Shown here piece after piece: positions 7,569 through 17,470 of a stretch of DNA of 54,779 nucleotides. The translations under genes were made by a program, and so were the position numbers. The first letter of the stretch is position 1. Every line of letters begins with the position of its first letter. This DNA is from PVC group bacterium (GTDB lineage: Bacteria; Auribacterota; Erginobacteria; Erginobacterales; PUNC01), in assembly GCA_003551625.1 (NCBI GenBank), contig PUNC01000211.1:1-54779 (forward strand), in the 5' to 3' direction. A model generated the notes under the pieces. That model made no database searches and was not told where the DNA came from. It saw only the letters and a program-made list of their open reading frames with translations.

Positions 7569-9242
7569 TTATAGCGACGCCCCCGGCGGCGGCCAAGATG
7601 GATGATCCGACGGGACAAGCCGGACGAAGATGCGGGCTGTCAGTCCCAGCCCGTCAAATCGGCGTTCGGCCGCTTTTCGGACCAGCCCCTCCTCCTCCCA
7701 GCGCTCCAGCCGGGCGGACCAGCGCCGCAATCCTTCGATCAGGTGGCGGTTGCCGAGCCGGTTGTAAGGAGAATCCTCCCCGACGTCGATCAGCAGAAAA
7801 TAAACCGCGCCCGGGTGCCAGAAGGTGACCGCCGGACGACCCGCCAGACCGAATTCCCAATGCCAGAGATGAGGGGGAAGCGTTCCCAGCCAGGCGGGAA
7901 CGCAGAGGGGATGGAGAGTATCGATGGTCGATTTCACGAACTCCACCACCTCCCGGGTATCGTGCGGCATGGCGTCGGGCGCCGCCGGATTGAAATAGTC
8001 TTTCGGATAACGGATGAATCGGGGGGCGGAAGCCAGTCCGAAGAGAGTCGAGTAGTCCAGCCGCAACTCCTGCCGGTGAAGGTTGAAGGAAAGAACGGCG
8101 TTGGTCGCCTGTCGGTAGTAGGAAGGAAGCTTATGCAGATCTCCCAGGGCGAAGACGGCCAGCAGCGCGGCGGTTCCCCATCTCCACCCGGCCGGGAATC
8201 TTTTCCAGGCCCACACCGTCGCCGCCGCCGAAAGAAGCAGCAGAAAGGGAAAACCAAGGTAGATAAACCTTTCCTGGCTGTTGACTATCATCGACATCGG
8301 AACGACGTTGGCGAGAAACAGGAATAAAAGAAAGCGGGTTTTTGCCGCGCGCAGGCGGGCGAAGCCGAAGGCGATCCCGGCGAGGTAAAGCAGGTAGGTG
8401 GCGGCCGAATACCCATAAGCGTAGTAGAGAGCGCGAACGAAAAAAAGCCGGTTGTCGAGACGGGAGTAACCGAAAGGGTTCCAGCCCCCCGTATCCCCGA
8501 CGCGGAAAAAGAACATCCCCAGTTTGTCCGAGGTGGGGGGGACAAGAACCCACGGTCCCCATACCAGCAGAAAACCCGCGGCCAGCCAGGGAAGCGAGGC
8601 GAAGACCCTTTTGCGATCGAGCCCCTCGGCCCGGAAGAAGGCAAGGCTGGCCAGAAAAGCGGCCAGGGCCGTGCCGAAAAAAGCCCCGTAGATATACTTG
8701 GTCAGGAACAACGCCGCCAGGAGCGCTCCCGAAGCCAGCGAGAGCGCCCGTCCGCCCCGTCGCCAGGCGCCGGCCAAAAATAGTACCAGCGACAGGACGA
8801 GAAAAAGCCCGATATTCTCCGCCATCGCGGTCGAAGAGAGCACGTGGAACATCGGTGAGATCGCGAGCAGCGCGGCGGCCAGCACCCCCACGGCGGTGGT
8901 GAAAAGTCTTCGGCCGACCAGATAGAGCAGAAAAACGGAGATCGCCCCGAAGAAGGCCGCGGCCAGCCGGGACGAGGCGTAGTTGTAGCCGCCGATCAGG
9001 AGAAATGGCGAGGTGAGCCAGGACTGCATAAACGGCCAGTATACCTGGGAGTGGGTATGCCTCCAGAAAGCTCCCGGGTCGACGGCGGCCAGGCTGCGGG
9101 CGATCAGGAGGCTGAAGAAGGAGTGATGAGCTTCGTCCCAACTGAAAGGAGCGGAATTCTCGATCAGGTAGCAATAGTTAAAGATCAGGGCCGCGATCGA
9201 CAGCGCGGCGATTGCGATGGCGGCCGCCCCTGGTTTTTTCAT
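7569..9242 (-). CDS. GT39-like membrane glycosyltransferase
   Basis: 557 aa, roughly a dozen hydrophobic segments, typical of GT-C enzymes that use polyprenyl-phosphate sugars and act on the outer face of the inner membrane. The first external loop has the diagnostic acidic pair in FSWDEAHHS (D36, E37), and the next loops contain HTHSQVYWPF and SSRLAAAFFG. The C-terminal part from about 400 is soluble. The ATG overlaps the stop of the upstream radical SAM gene by 4 nt (ATGA). Sugar and acceptor are unknown. Confidence 0.82.
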   Translation of the reverse strand: MKKPGAAAIAIAALSIAALIFNYCYLIENSAPFSWDEAHHSFFSLLIARSLAAVDPGAFWRHTHSQVYWPFMQSWLTSPFLLIGGYNYASSRLAAAFFGAISVFLLYLVGRRLFTTAVGVLAAALLAISPMFHVLSSTAMAENIGLFLVLSLVLFLAGAWRRGGRALSLASGALLAALFLTKYIYGAFFGTALAAFLASLAFFRAEGLDRKRVFASLPWLAAGFLLVWGPWVLVPPTSDKLGMFFFRVGDTGGWNPFGYSRLDNRLFFVRALYYAYGYSAATYLLYLAGIAFGFARLRAAKTRFLLFLFLANVVPMSMIVNSQERFIYLGFPFLLLLSAAATVWAWKRFPAGWRWGTAALLAVFALGDLHKLPSYYRQATNAVLSFNLHRQELRLDYSTLFGLASAPRFIRYPKDYFNPAAPDAMPHDTREVVEFVKSTIDTLHPLCVPAWLGTLPPHLWHWEFGLAGRPAVTFWHPGAVYFLLIDVGEDSPYNRLGNRHLIEGLRRWSARLERWEEEGLVRKAAERRFDGLGLTARIFVRLVPSDHPSWPPPGASL

Positions 9243-10669
9243 CTCGCCGGCGTCCCCGCGATAACGCTTTGAGCGAACCGGCTCCCGGTCCGGATCAGAC
9301 GCCTGATCCCCCCCGAAGCGCGGACGGCGGTCAGTCTCTTTAGGATATAGCGCGGACGAAGATAAAACCTCCGGTAGGAATAATCCACGAAAGCTTCCAC
9401 CTCTTCCGGGGAAAGAGAATCCAGGGAGGCGATCATCCGGCAGGAACCGTCATAGTCCTCCCAGTCGCCGCTCAGCAGCCGGCCGGAGTCCTTGAGTTCC
9501 CGGTAATACCTGGTTCCGGGATACGGCGTGATGATGGCGAACTGGGCGTAATCGGGTTTCAGTCCGATGGTGAACTCAAGCGTGCGCTCCATGGTTTCCC
9601 TGGTTTCTCCGGGCGAGCCGTACATCACGGTGGCGTGGGTCTTCATCCCCAGAGATCGGGTCAGGGAGAAAGCCTCCTCGGTCTGTTCCGGGGTGAAGTT
9701 TTTCCCGATCGTCTCCAGGATCTTCCGGTCGGCGCTTTCCACGCCGTAGCGGATCATATAGCAGCCGGCCGACTTCATCTCCTCCAGCAGCACCCGGTCC
9801 ACCCCGTCCACCCGGCCGAAACAGCTCCAGTCCAACCGAACGCCGGACTGTTTCAGGCCCCGGCAAATGTCGGTAACGTGGCTCCGTTTCAGGGTAAAAG
9901 TCTCGTCATCGATGAAAATCTCCTTAACCCCCATAGCGATCAGGGCCCGTATCTCTTCCACCACCGGCTCCGGCTTCCGGTAGCGGACGGAGCCGCCGTA
10001 AAGCACCTGGGGGGCGACACAGTAGGAACAGGGGAACGGACAACCCCGCAGGGTCCGGATCGGGATACACGGATGATTGCGGGCGATCGGATCCCAGTAT
10101 TTATCCAGGGGAAGTTGGGAGTACAGGGGCATCGGGAAGATGTTGATGTCGGTCAGGGGGCGGGGAGGGTTGATCATCGGCCTCCCTTCGGGGTCTCTCC
10201 AGCCCAGTCCGGGAATATCCTCAATCGCCCCCCTCCCCTCCAGCGCGGCGGCCAGCTCCCGAACGGTCTCCTCGTATTCGCCGACACAGACATAGTCGAC
10301 CGGGAATTCCCGCAGGGACTCTTCCGGCAGAGCGCTGACGTGCAGCCCCACCAGGGCGACCCGCGGGCCGAAGTTGTCGCGGATCCAGACCGCGGTCTCC
10401 GCGTCGCGCTTGACGCTGATGGTGGAGGCCTCGATCACCGCCAGGGACGGCTTGATCTCCTCCAGCCGGCGGGCCAGGGCCGGACGGTTCCAGCCCAGCG
10501 CGGCGGCGTCGATGATCCGCGCTTCGCCTCCGCCGGCCCGGAGATGGGCGGCGGCGACGGCGAGAAAGATGGGGGGGACCAGGTAGCCGGAACGGTTGAC
10601 CCGGCCACCCCAGCGGCTGGAGCGCTGGTGAAACTCCGGCCCGGGAGCGTTCAGGAATAGTGTCGTCAT
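9239..10669 (-). CDS. B12-binding-type radical SAM protein
   Basis: 476 aa. The N-terminal part (1-150) resembles a cobalamin-binding Rossmann domain (LFLNAPGP start, LVGLHVSALPEES). The radical SAM core has CPFPCSYC (210-217) for the 4Fe-4S cluster and later FIDDETF, YGVESADRKIL and TPYPGTRYYREL segments. Relatives include C-methylases and ring-forming enzymes of hopanoid, chlorophyll and antibiotic pathways. Placed between GT2 and GT39 genes with ATGA overlaps on both sides, it probably modifies a lipid or sugar intermediate of this cluster. The start at 10669 was chosen from that overlap. Confidence 0.85.
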   Translation of the reverse strand: MTTLFLNAPGPEFHQRSSRWGGRVNRSGYLVPPIFLAVAAAHLRAGGGEARIIDAAALGWNRPALARRLEEIKPSLAVIEASTISVKRDAETAVWIRDNFGPRVALVGLHVSALPEESLREFPVDYVCVGEYEETVRELAAALEGRGAIEDIPGLGWRDPEGRPMINPPRPLTDINIFPMPLYSQLPLDKYWDPIARNHPCIPIRTLRGCPFPCSYCVAPQVLYGGSVRYRKPEPVVEEIRALIAMGVKEIFIDDETFTLKRSHVTDICRGLKQSGVRLDWSCFGRVDGVDRVLLEEMKSAGCYMIRYGVESADRKILETIGKNFTPEQTEEAFSLTRSLGMKTHATVMYGSPGETRETMERTLEFTIGLKPDYAQFAIITPYPGTRYYRELKDSGRLLSGDWEDYDGSCRMIASLDSLSPEEVEAFVDYSYRRFYLRPRYILKRLTAVRASGGIRRLIRTGSRFAQSVIAGTPAR

Positions 10670-11658
10670 AACCCCCGCATTCTTCGGACGAGCAGGTTCT
10701 TCAGGCCGACCAGCATCCCCGCGATCCAAACGGTATTCCGCAGAAAGAGCAGCCCCTGGGAACCGAGGAAGACCGCCGGCGATCTGCCCCGGCTCGACAG
10801 GACCTCCCGGGTGATGTTGAAAACCGAGATATTGACGAAGAGAAAGAGCGCCGCGGCCGGGATCAGGAAAACCGGGGAGAATACCCCGGCGATAAGCGCC
10901 AGCCCGAACGCCAGCGTGAACAAGGGCTGAAACTGGATATACCAGGGGAAAAAGTCGTCGGTGAGACTGTGGCTTCGGTCGCGGGACGAGAAGACCCGGA
11001 TATAGGCGCGGGCGTTTCGGTAATTGCGTCTTAAATACAGCGAAAGGCTTTCCTCGGCGTCGTGATAAACGACCATGGCCGGATCAAAGACGATCCTCCA
11101 GCCGCCTTCGCGGAGCTTGTAGCCCATATCGGTATCCTCCCCCCCCACTTTGGTCCATACTGAGAAACCGCCGACGGCGCGCATCGCTTCCACCCGAAAC
11201 AGGGTTACCGGCCCCTCCACCGACTTGGCCTCCCTCCCCCGGTTGCGGTAGCGGACAAAGTATTCCCGGGAACGCACCGCCGAAACCAGATTGGTGATGC
11301 GGTAGATTTTCTCTCCGGTCACCGCTCCTACCCGGCGATCGCGGAAATACCCGATGGCGGCGCGGATCCAGCCCGGGTCGGCCTCGCAATCGTCATCGGT
11401 GGTTGCCAGGAACTCGCCGTCAATGGTTCGCATCACCAGGTTGCGGGCGGCGGCCACGCCGATCCCCCCGCTCCGCAGCACCCTGATTTTTCCTCCGAAA
11501 CCCTCGAGCATTCGCGCCGTCTGGTCGGTGGATCCGTCGTTTACCACCACCACTTCCTTGTCGGAATACTCGGTAGCCAGAAGAGAGCGGACGCACTTGG
11601 CGATCTTCCGCTCGCCGTTGCGGGTGGCGACCATCAGGACGGTTTTAGCCGGCTTCAT
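10666..11658 (-). CDS. GT2 glycosyltransferase with C-terminal membrane segments
   Basis: 330 aa. The GT-A nucleotide-sugar fold begins with VLMVATRNGERKIAKCV; VVNDGSTDQT (39-48) and the metal-binding DDD at 88-90 are clear, followed by GGEDTDMGYKL as the catalytic-base region. From about 235 there are two or three hydrophobic helices, so it is membrane-bound with its active site in the cytoplasm. It resembles EpsE/cellulose-synthase-like GT2 enzymes that elongate polyprenyl-linked glycans. GGAGAC precedes the ATG; it follows the GT2 gene at 11686 after a 27-bp gap. Confidence 0.88.
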   Translation of the reverse strand: MKPAKTVLMVATRNGERKIAKCVRSLLATEYSDKEVVVVNDGSTDQTARMLEGFGGKIRVLRSGGIGVAAARNLVMRTIDGEFLATTDDDCEADPGWIRAAIGYFRDRRVGAVTGEKIYRITNLVSAVRSREYFVRYRNRGREAKSVEGPVTLFRVEAMRAVGGFSVWTKVGGEDTDMGYKLREGGWRIVFDPAMVVYHDAEESLSLYLRRNYRNARAYIRVFSSRDRSHSLTDDFFPWYIQFQPLFTLAFGLALIAGVFSPVFLIPAAALFLFVNISVFNITREVLSSRGRSPAVFLGSQGLLFLRNTVWIAGMLVGLKNLLVRRMRGL

Positions 11659-11685
11659 CGTCTCCAGTCCCGGAACCCGCGGCGG

Positions 11686-12585
11686 TCAGGACTTCTTTCC
11701 TTTCGCGATTCTCCGGAGCCGTTCCTCGGTCTCGCGGTGGGCGATATTTAGGGAGTGAATTACGATCCCGCAGGCCAGGGCGATCGTCCCCGAAAGCGAA
11801 AACAGCAAACCTAAGCCGAACAACCAACCCCTACCGCTCAGGATCCCGGCCGGGATCAGTGCCGCCGCCGCGGCGTGAAAGAGGAGAAAGACGGTCCCGC
11901 CGAGTGTCATCGGCTGATGCTCGCGCAGCAGCGTGAAGATGGTTAGGAGTATCCGGTAACCGTCCTGCACGGTCTTCAGCTTGGAGGAACTGCCCGCGGG
12001 CCGCCGGCCGTAAGCCACGTCGACCGACCTAAGCCTCAGCCCTTCCCGCACGCACTTGATATTGATCTCGGTCTCGATCTCGAAACCGCCCATAATCAGG
12101 TTGAGTTCCCGCGCCGTCTTCCTATTGAAAGCCCGGAAACCGCTGAGCATATCGGGGATCTCGACCCGGTGGAGACGGCGGGTGAGAAAACGGATAAGCT
12201 TGTTGCCGAACAGATGAAAGTTGCCGAAGGAGCCCGGAGCGTAATCGGCCAACCGGTTGCCGATACAGATGTCGCATTCCCCGGATATAACGGAAGCGAG
12301 AAGTTTCCGCCCGTCCTCGGCGCGGTAGGTGTCGTCGCCGTCCGCCATCAGATACCAGTCCGCCTCCACTTCCCGGAGCAGCCGCTGAATCATATGGCCT
12401 TTGCCCGGTCTCCGTTCGTAAACAATCCGGGCGCCCGCCCGGAGAGCGAGATCAGCGGTGGCGTCGGTGGAGGCGTTGTCGCCGACCCAGATCTCGGCTT
12501 CCGGAAACTTGGCCCGGAAATCCCCGATCACTTTCCCGACCGTCTTTTCCTCGTTGTAGCAGGGGATAAGAATCGCGGTTTTCAT
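11686..12585 (-). CDS. polyprenyl-phosphate glycosyltransferase (DPM1-like GT2)
   Basis: 299 aa. It starts with ILIPCYNEEKTVGKVI and VGDNASTD, carries the ADGDDTY metal motif (81-87), and has DMLSGFRAFNRK and the ETEINIK segment typical of dolichol-phosphate mannose synthase-like enzymes. Two C-terminal transmembrane helices (about 229-275) match the DPM/ArnC/GtrB layout. Such enzymes load a sugar on polyprenyl phosphate and so would supply donors for the GT39-like proteins next to it. AAGG lies upstream of the ATG. Confidence 0.88.
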   Translation of the reverse strand: MKTAILIPCYNEEKTVGKVIGDFRAKFPEAEIWVGDNASTDATADLALRAGARIVYERRPGKGHMIQRLLREVEADWYLMADGDDTYRAEDGRKLLASVISGECDICIGNRLADYAPGSFGNFHLFGNKLIRFLTRRLHRVEIPDMLSGFRAFNRKTARELNLIMGGFEIETEINIKCVREGLRLRSVDVAYGRRPAGSSSKLKTVQDGYRILLTIFTLLREHQPMTLGGTVFLLFHAAAAALIPAGILSGRGWLFGLGLLFSLSGTIALACGIVIHSLNIAHRETEERLRRIAKGKKS

Positions 12586-12595
12586 CGATTGGACC

Positions 12596-14017
12596 TTAAA
12601 ATTCCTTAATTTCCCCGCCCCCCCGGCGGCGGGGAGAGATTATTTCTCCGAAGCGGCGCGTCGAGGCGTAAGCCAGGGCAAGATAATACACCGCCAGCGG
12701 AAGTATGATCAGCATCGCCCGATTGATCGTGGTCCCGATTTTCAAGAACTCGAAAAACGGCGTGAATATGAACAACCCCAGGGTAATGGCCAGGGCGCCC
12801 GCCAGGCTCAGCGCCGGGTACCGGGCCGGGGTCTTCAGGATCCGCGGAAGAGCGCATACCCCGGCCGCAATCAAGACCGGCCAGATAATATTGTAATTGG
12901 CGGTGTGGAACAAGTATCTCGAGAGGTAACCGAACGCTTCCGGGTGAAACTGGATGGCGCGTTCGTCCGGCCGGGGACCCAGCGCCAGGCCCAGCGCCGC
13001 CTTGGTCGCGAACCAGGGGATATTGACGACAAAAATCGCGCCCAGGAAAAGCGCCGCTTCGGTCGCCCACTCCCGCGCGCGGGGGCGGCGCAACAGTTGG
13101 AAGAGCGCGAATGGAGGTAAAACGCCGGCCAGCACCAGGGCCAGCATCTCGTCCTTGACGGAGAGACCGACCGCCAGCACGAGGCCGGCCGCCAGCAGTA
13201 ATCCCCGCTTGCGACCGCGAAACCAGCGGTTAAGGAGCGCGATTCCCGCAAAGAGAAAAAACGCGCACACGATATCCAGGTAGGCGAAACCGGCGTGGAA
13301 GGCCAACAGGGGCGAACTGAGAAGAAAATAGACGAAGACCAGGGCCGGAAAAACCGGGAGGAATTCCCGAAAAGTCTTCCCGGCGACGATGCCCAGACAG
13401 AGCCAGATCAGGGGGGAAAGGAGATTGGCCGCGGCGTCGCTCCATCCGCCTGTCCAGGTTGTCACCCAGACCTTGAAGAGCGGTATTCCTTGGGGATAGG
13501 CCGGCCGGTATCCTCCCATAAACCAGGGGCTATCGGGATCGGGTACGATCGAGCCGGTATGATAAAAGACCTGAGGCTTGAAGTTGTAGTTGGCCACGCT
13601 GTCGTCGAAGTAGGTCGGCGTAAAGACGGCGTGAAAGAGGGCGAAGGAGAACTTGGCGGCCAGGAGAAGAACGATCAGGGCCGCGGCGGCCTTCTGCGCC
13701 TTGGTGAATCCGGAGGGGAATCGAAGCCGGAAGGGAGCCGTTCTCGGCCGTTTCCGACGGAAGAAGCGAAACGGGGCGATGAGGATGAAAGGCCAACCGA
13801 TGGCGGTAACGGTGATGAAGCTGAAGGGGATGCGGGCGATTCCCAGGTAAAAAAGGTAGAAACCCACCGTTCCCACGCCCAGCGCGAAAGCCAGCGCGGC
13901 CCTCTCCACGGAGCCGAAGAGTCTCTCTCTTCTTTCCAGGAGGGACAGGATCGCCGATCCGATCGCGAAGGGGAACAGGTAAGCCGCCCCCAATCCCAGC
14001 AGCTGGGCGGCGTTCAC
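12596..14017 (-). CDS. multi-pass membrane protein, probable GT-C glycosyltransferase
   Basis: 473 aa with about ten to twelve hydrophobic helices. The loop YFDDSVANYNFK (136-147) has a DD pair and is followed by PQGIPLFKVWVTTWTGGW, a layout like the first periplasmic loop of GT39/ArnT proteins, but I see no stronger family signature. The GTG start overlaps the stop of the upstream gene by 4 nt and has a good GGAGGTGGAG site. It likely acts with the adjacent polyprenyl-phosphate sugar synthase. Confidence 0.6.
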   Translation of the reverse strand: MNAAQLLGLGAAYLFPFAIGSAILSLLERRERLFGSVERAALAFALGVGTVGFYLFYLGIARIPFSFITVTAIGWPFILIAPFRFFRRKRPRTAPFRLRFPSGFTKAQKAAAALIVLLLAAKFSFALFHAVFTPTYFDDSVANYNFKPQVFYHTGSIVPDPDSPWFMGGYRPAYPQGIPLFKVWVTTWTGGWSDAAANLLSPLIWLCLGIVAGKTFREFLPVFPALVFVYFLLSSPLLAFHAGFAYLDIVCAFFLFAGIALLNRWFRGRKRGLLLAAGLVLAVGLSVKDEMLALVLAGVLPPFALFQLLRRPRAREWATEAALFLGAIFVVNIPWFATKAALGLALGPRPDERAIQFHPEAFGYLSRYLFHTANYNIIWPVLIAAGVCALPRILKTPARYPALSLAGALAITLGLFIFTPFFEFLKIGTTINRAMLIILPLAVYYLALAYASTRRFGEIISPRRRGGGEIKEF

Positions 14018-15147
14018 GGCTCCACCTCCAGGAAAATAAAGGACTGGGGGTCGTAACGGGCCAGGAACCTTCCCGGGCCGGAAACGAACCTGTCCTCCCC
14101 CCGGTGGTAAATCCTACCCGCTTCGGGATCGAATAAATATTCGGGGCGGCGATAGACGACCAGGTATCGCGGATATTCTCCGGAAAGGTGCTTTTCGGTG
14201 GAGGGATCGATCATCTTGGCCGGATAGAGAAAATTCTTCAGCCGGACGTCGAACGGCCAGAACGGGTAGGGAAGAAGCGCGAAGACTGACTCCTCCGGGA
14301 TATGTTCCCGGCAGAAATCAACGAAACGGTAGAAATCTCCCAGGCCGGGAAAGGTCTTTTCCTCCGGGGGAGGAAGAACAAAGGAACGGTAAACTTCGCC
14401 GGCCGTCCGCCCCAGCTCCCAGGTCTCGCGGAGATCGGATATCAACCACAGGACCAGCAGGCAGCTCCCCGCGACGGCCGCAACGCGTCTTCTCCGCGCG
14501 CCGCCGGAAGCAAAAAACAGGATCGCCGCGATCAGGACCGTCCAAAACGCCGCCAGGTTCAGGTAGTAGGCCAGGGTCCGGTTGAAGAGCGGCGGCGAGG
14601 GCAGGCTGTTGATGCTTCCCGGATGCAGGGCGCGTTTACGGGCCAGCCCCCGGAGCTGGTGACGAAGATATCCTCCCAGAGACCAGGGGCCGACCTCCAG
14701 CGAGTGAAGGACAAGCGGGCCGGGATGGCCTTCAAACACGAGGACCAAGCGTCCGGGGGCGCCGCGCCAGCGGGGAGACGCTCCCAGGTCGACCCTGACC
14801 GACTGGGGGGAGGTCTCCATCGCGATCGGGACCGGCAGCTGGGCCCATTGGCCGTCGGGCCCCTGCCAGGCGACCAGCGCCCGGCGGGGGCTTCCGGCGG
14901 TCAGGGAAAGGGTAAGAACGCGATCGCGCGCCGCCAGCGGGATTCCCGGCGGCGAAAAGAAGACGACCTCTTCCTCCCCCGCCACTTCCCAGCCGGCCCC
15001 GCTTCGCCGATCCCGGACGGCCCCCTCCACCCGCCAGCCGGAGACCCCCTCCCGCGTGCTGAAATCGGCGCGGAGGCCGGCGGCGGGAAAACCGGTCCGG
15101 ACGAAGATCAAACTCAGGATTGAAATTATCAGCGCGTTTCGAAGCAT
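14014..15147 (-). CDS. uncharacterised membrane-anchored protein
   Basis: 377 aa, family not recognised. It has an N-terminal hydrophobic signal (about residues 1-24). A likely beta-sandwich domain follows (about 30-170), with alternating strands such as RVLTLSLTAG and RLVLVFEGHPGPLVLHSLEVG, of the kind seen in carbohydrate-binding modules. Two transmembrane helices lie around 190-235, and a soluble C-terminal domain is rich in aromatic residues. The layout suggests an envelope protein handling glycans. An ATG at 15147 is preferred over a TTG three codons upstream; neither has a clear ribosome site. It overlaps the next gene by 4 nt, so it is probably in the operon. Confidence 0.6.
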   Translation of the reverse strand: MLRNALIISILSLIFVRTGFPAAGLRADFSTREGVSGWRVEGAVRDRRSGAGWEVAGEEEVVFFSPPGIPLAARDRVLTLSLTAGSPRRALVAWQGPDGQWAQLPVPIAMETSPQSVRVDLGASPRWRGAPGRLVLVFEGHPGPLVLHSLEVGPWSLGGYLRHQLRGLARKRALHPGSINSLPSPPLFNRTLAYYLNLAAFWTVLIAAILFFASGGARRRRVAAVAGSCLLVLWLISDLRETWELGRTAGEVYRSFVLPPPEEKTFPGLGDFYRFVDFCREHIPEESVFALLPYPFWPFDVRLKNFLYPAKMIDPSTEKHLSGEYPRYLVVYRRPEYLFDPEAGRIYHRGEDRFVSGPGRFLARYDPQSFIFLEVEP

Positions 15148-15167
15148 ATGGATCAATCTGTCGTAGC

Positions 15168-15218
15168 GCAGGGCTTCAGCCCTGCCTTGTCTGTTGCCGC
15201 GCAGGGCTTGAGCCCTGC
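15168..15218. repeat. two tandem hairpins (GCAGGGCT family)
   Basis: GCAGGGCTTCAGCCCTGC (168-185 of this kilobase) and GCAGGGCTTGAGCCCTGC (201-218) are two near-identical hairpins with 8-bp arms and 2-nt loops, 15 bp apart. They fill most of the 110-bp gap between the DUF2079 gene and the next gene. The pair looks like a dispersed palindromic repeat, and may act as an mRNA end or processing site. Confidence 0.7.
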
Positions 15219-15257
15219 AAAACTCGCACCATTTTGCAATTGTGTATCTCCCTCAAA

Positions 15258-17291
15258 TCACGGCCTCTTCAATGCCCGGGGAATCGTGAGTATCTGATGC
15301 TGTTCCAGCAGCTGGCCGGGCGGAATCCCCCAGGCGCGGGGAAGATAGTTAAGCGCCATGGCGGTGTCGAAGTGGCGGTAGAAAGCGGCCGCCGCCTCTG
15401 GGGGCAACCGTAGCCCCTCGCGCCTGGTCAACCCGATCAATTGCAGGTCCCAGCTTCCCGGCGGCAAGTCTTCGGGAACCAGAATATTGGCGGTCAGGCT
15501 CACCGCCTCCCCCGCGCGCCAGCGGTGCGATGGGTAGATTCGATAGGGCGCCATCAAAAACTGCTGGACCGCCCGGCCGGGGGCGTCCCGGCTGACCAGC
15601 CGGACCAGCATCAGGATATCCGGCAGCGATCGGCGGGGCCGGAAATTGGCTGAGAAACGCAGAACTTCAAAGTCGAGTTCTTCGCCCGGAACGGCACTGG
15701 CGGCGGCAATCTCCAGATCCGGAAGGGTCTCCGCCGTCCGCCAGCGCCGGGCCGGCTCTTCAAATGCGATCAGGCCGGGGACGAACTCCCCGCCTCTTCT
15801 GAACAGGGCCAGCGAGTTGACGGTCGCGGCCAGTTCCCATTCGCCCTCCCGCAGGAACGAGTAGATCGACCGGTCGCCTCCGGGAGTGTAAAAGTCATAG
15901 AAGGTGAGCCGGTCGTCGAAGTCCACCAGCAGATATTCCGCCCCCTCCTGCATCACCGGAACGTGCGCCTCCCAGTCCGGGCGGCGGGCGGATGCGTAAA
16001 GATGGTAGAAGAAGAACATCCGCGGCCGGTTGGACAGTTTCGGCGTGAACGCGAAAGTCGCCGTCACCGGCGCCTCCGGCGGGATTTCATTGACCATCGC
16101 CTGACGAACCGCGTCTTCCCGGGTGAAACGCCAGTCTTCAAACTGCCGGGGGAGCTCGGGAATCGGGCCGAAACTCCAGGCCGTAATAACGGCGACGGCG
16201 GTCACCGCCGCCGCGGCCCAACCGGCGGTCTTCCGGAATGGAAGCCATCTCAAAAGGTTTTTCAGCCCCAGGACGGCGGCGGCGAAGACCATCGGAGTGA
16301 TGATCGAAGAATACTGGTAGCGGATGGAGAAATGGGTGAACCTCTCCGAGAGCAGCCCTTCGGCCATCGAGATCAGGACCATCAGCGCCCCGGCGGGGTT
16401 GAGCAGGGGCAGCAGGGCCACTGGCGAGAGCAGCTGCCAAGCGTAAGTGATTTTGGGGCGGATAAAGACGCCGCGGACGACATACCCCGGCCGCGTGAGC
16501 ACGGTCCGGAGTATCTCGCCGGGGGTGGAGCCGAGCCAGCCGAAGAACATCTCCACCATCTCGGGAGTCTTCTCCGGCTCGAGCGGGGCGACCAGGCGCG
16601 GGATCAGACTAACGCAAACATAAAACCAGGCTAGGGACGAAACCACCGGAACGATCCCCCAGCGCCATCTTTTCCAGAATGAAGCGTCCGGGCCGCCCCG
16701 GGCGGCGATCAGAGCGTAAACCCCCAGGGCGAAGACGGGGATGGCCACGTCCTGCCGCACCGAAAGGGAGAGGAAGACGAAAAGAAGGTACCGTCCCCAG
16801 CGCCTTTGCTGCAGAAAGTAAAACGCGAACAGCAGCAGCGGGGTGGCGAAGGCGATCGGGTGGAACTCGAAAAGGTTCACGAAATGCAGGGCGGGATAGA
16901 TGAGATAAGCGAAAGCCATTGCCAGCCCCAGTCCGGGGCTCAGCATCTTGCGGGCCAGCAGGAAAACCGCTCCCGCCCCCGCCGCCAGCGCGACCGACTG
17001 CAGAACCAGCAACAGCGGCGGGCCGGGAAAGAGCAGGTAGAGCGGCAGCAGCGGAAAAAAAATAAACCACTTATGACCGCTTAATATTCCCGGAGTGCCG
17101 TATTCCGGAGAGACCAGGATCCCCTGGGATAAGTTGTGAAAATTCTGGTTTATCACCGCCAGGTCCATATCGTGAAAGGAGAACGACCGGTAGCGAACCA
17201 GGGCTACCACGGAGAAAAAGACAGCGTATCCGGCAATCAAAAGCAATAGCGCCGGTACCGTCCCGCCGTTTGTTTTAACCGCCCGTCTCAC
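15258..17291 (-). CDS. DUF2079 family membrane protein
   Basis: 677 aa. About ten transmembrane helices in the first 460 residues are followed by a soluble C-terminal region. The DUF2079 hallmarks are FHDMDLAVINQNFHN (39-53), FEFHPIAFATPLLLFAFYF (141-159) and SVRQDVAIPVFALG (177-190). The FHDMD acidic loop is laid out like the catalytic loop of GT-C glycosyltransferases, so a polyprenyl-sugar transferase role is reasonable but unproven. It is the first gene of the leftward glycan run; the GTG start lacks an obvious ribosome site. Confidence 0.8.
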   Translation of the reverse strand: MRRAVKTNGGTVPALLLLIAGYAVFFSVVALVRYRSFSFHDMDLAVINQNFHNLSQGILVSPEYGTPGILSGHKWFIFFPLLPLYLLFPGPPLLLVLQSVALAAGAGAVFLLARKMLSPGLGLAMAFAYLIYPALHFVNLFEFHPIAFATPLLLFAFYFLQQRRWGRYLLFVFLSLSVRQDVAIPVFALGVYALIAARGGPDASFWKRWRWGIVPVVSSLAWFYVCVSLIPRLVAPLEPEKTPEMVEMFFGWLGSTPGEILRTVLTRPGYVVRGVFIRPKITYAWQLLSPVALLPLLNPAGALMVLISMAEGLLSERFTHFSIRYQYSSIITPMVFAAAVLGLKNLLRWLPFRKTAGWAAAAVTAVAVITAWSFGPIPELPRQFEDWRFTREDAVRQAMVNEIPPEAPVTATFAFTPKLSNRPRMFFFYHLYASARRPDWEAHVPVMQEGAEYLLVDFDDRLTFYDFYTPGGDRSIYSFLREGEWELAATVNSLALFRRGGEFVPGLIAFEEPARRWRTAETLPDLEIAAASAVPGEELDFEVLRFSANFRPRRSLPDILMLVRLVSRDAPGRAVQQFLMAPYRIYPSHRWRAGEAVSLTANILVPEDLPPGSWDLQLIGLTRREGLRLPPEAAAAFYRHFDTAMALNYLPRAWGIPPGQLLEQHQILTIPRALKRP

Positions 17292-17470
17292 TGCGTTTTT
17301 AATAGGTTTGAGGTTTGGAAGACTGTAGAATTTAAACCGGCGTTATGGCCGATGATACGGTCGGCGGCCGGGAAGCGAAGAACGCCTTCCGGAGCCCGGG
17401 AAATCCTGGCCCGTAATTTCGCCTCCCAGCGACGAAATATCAACTGCTCCGATAGCGCTGGAGACTATCG

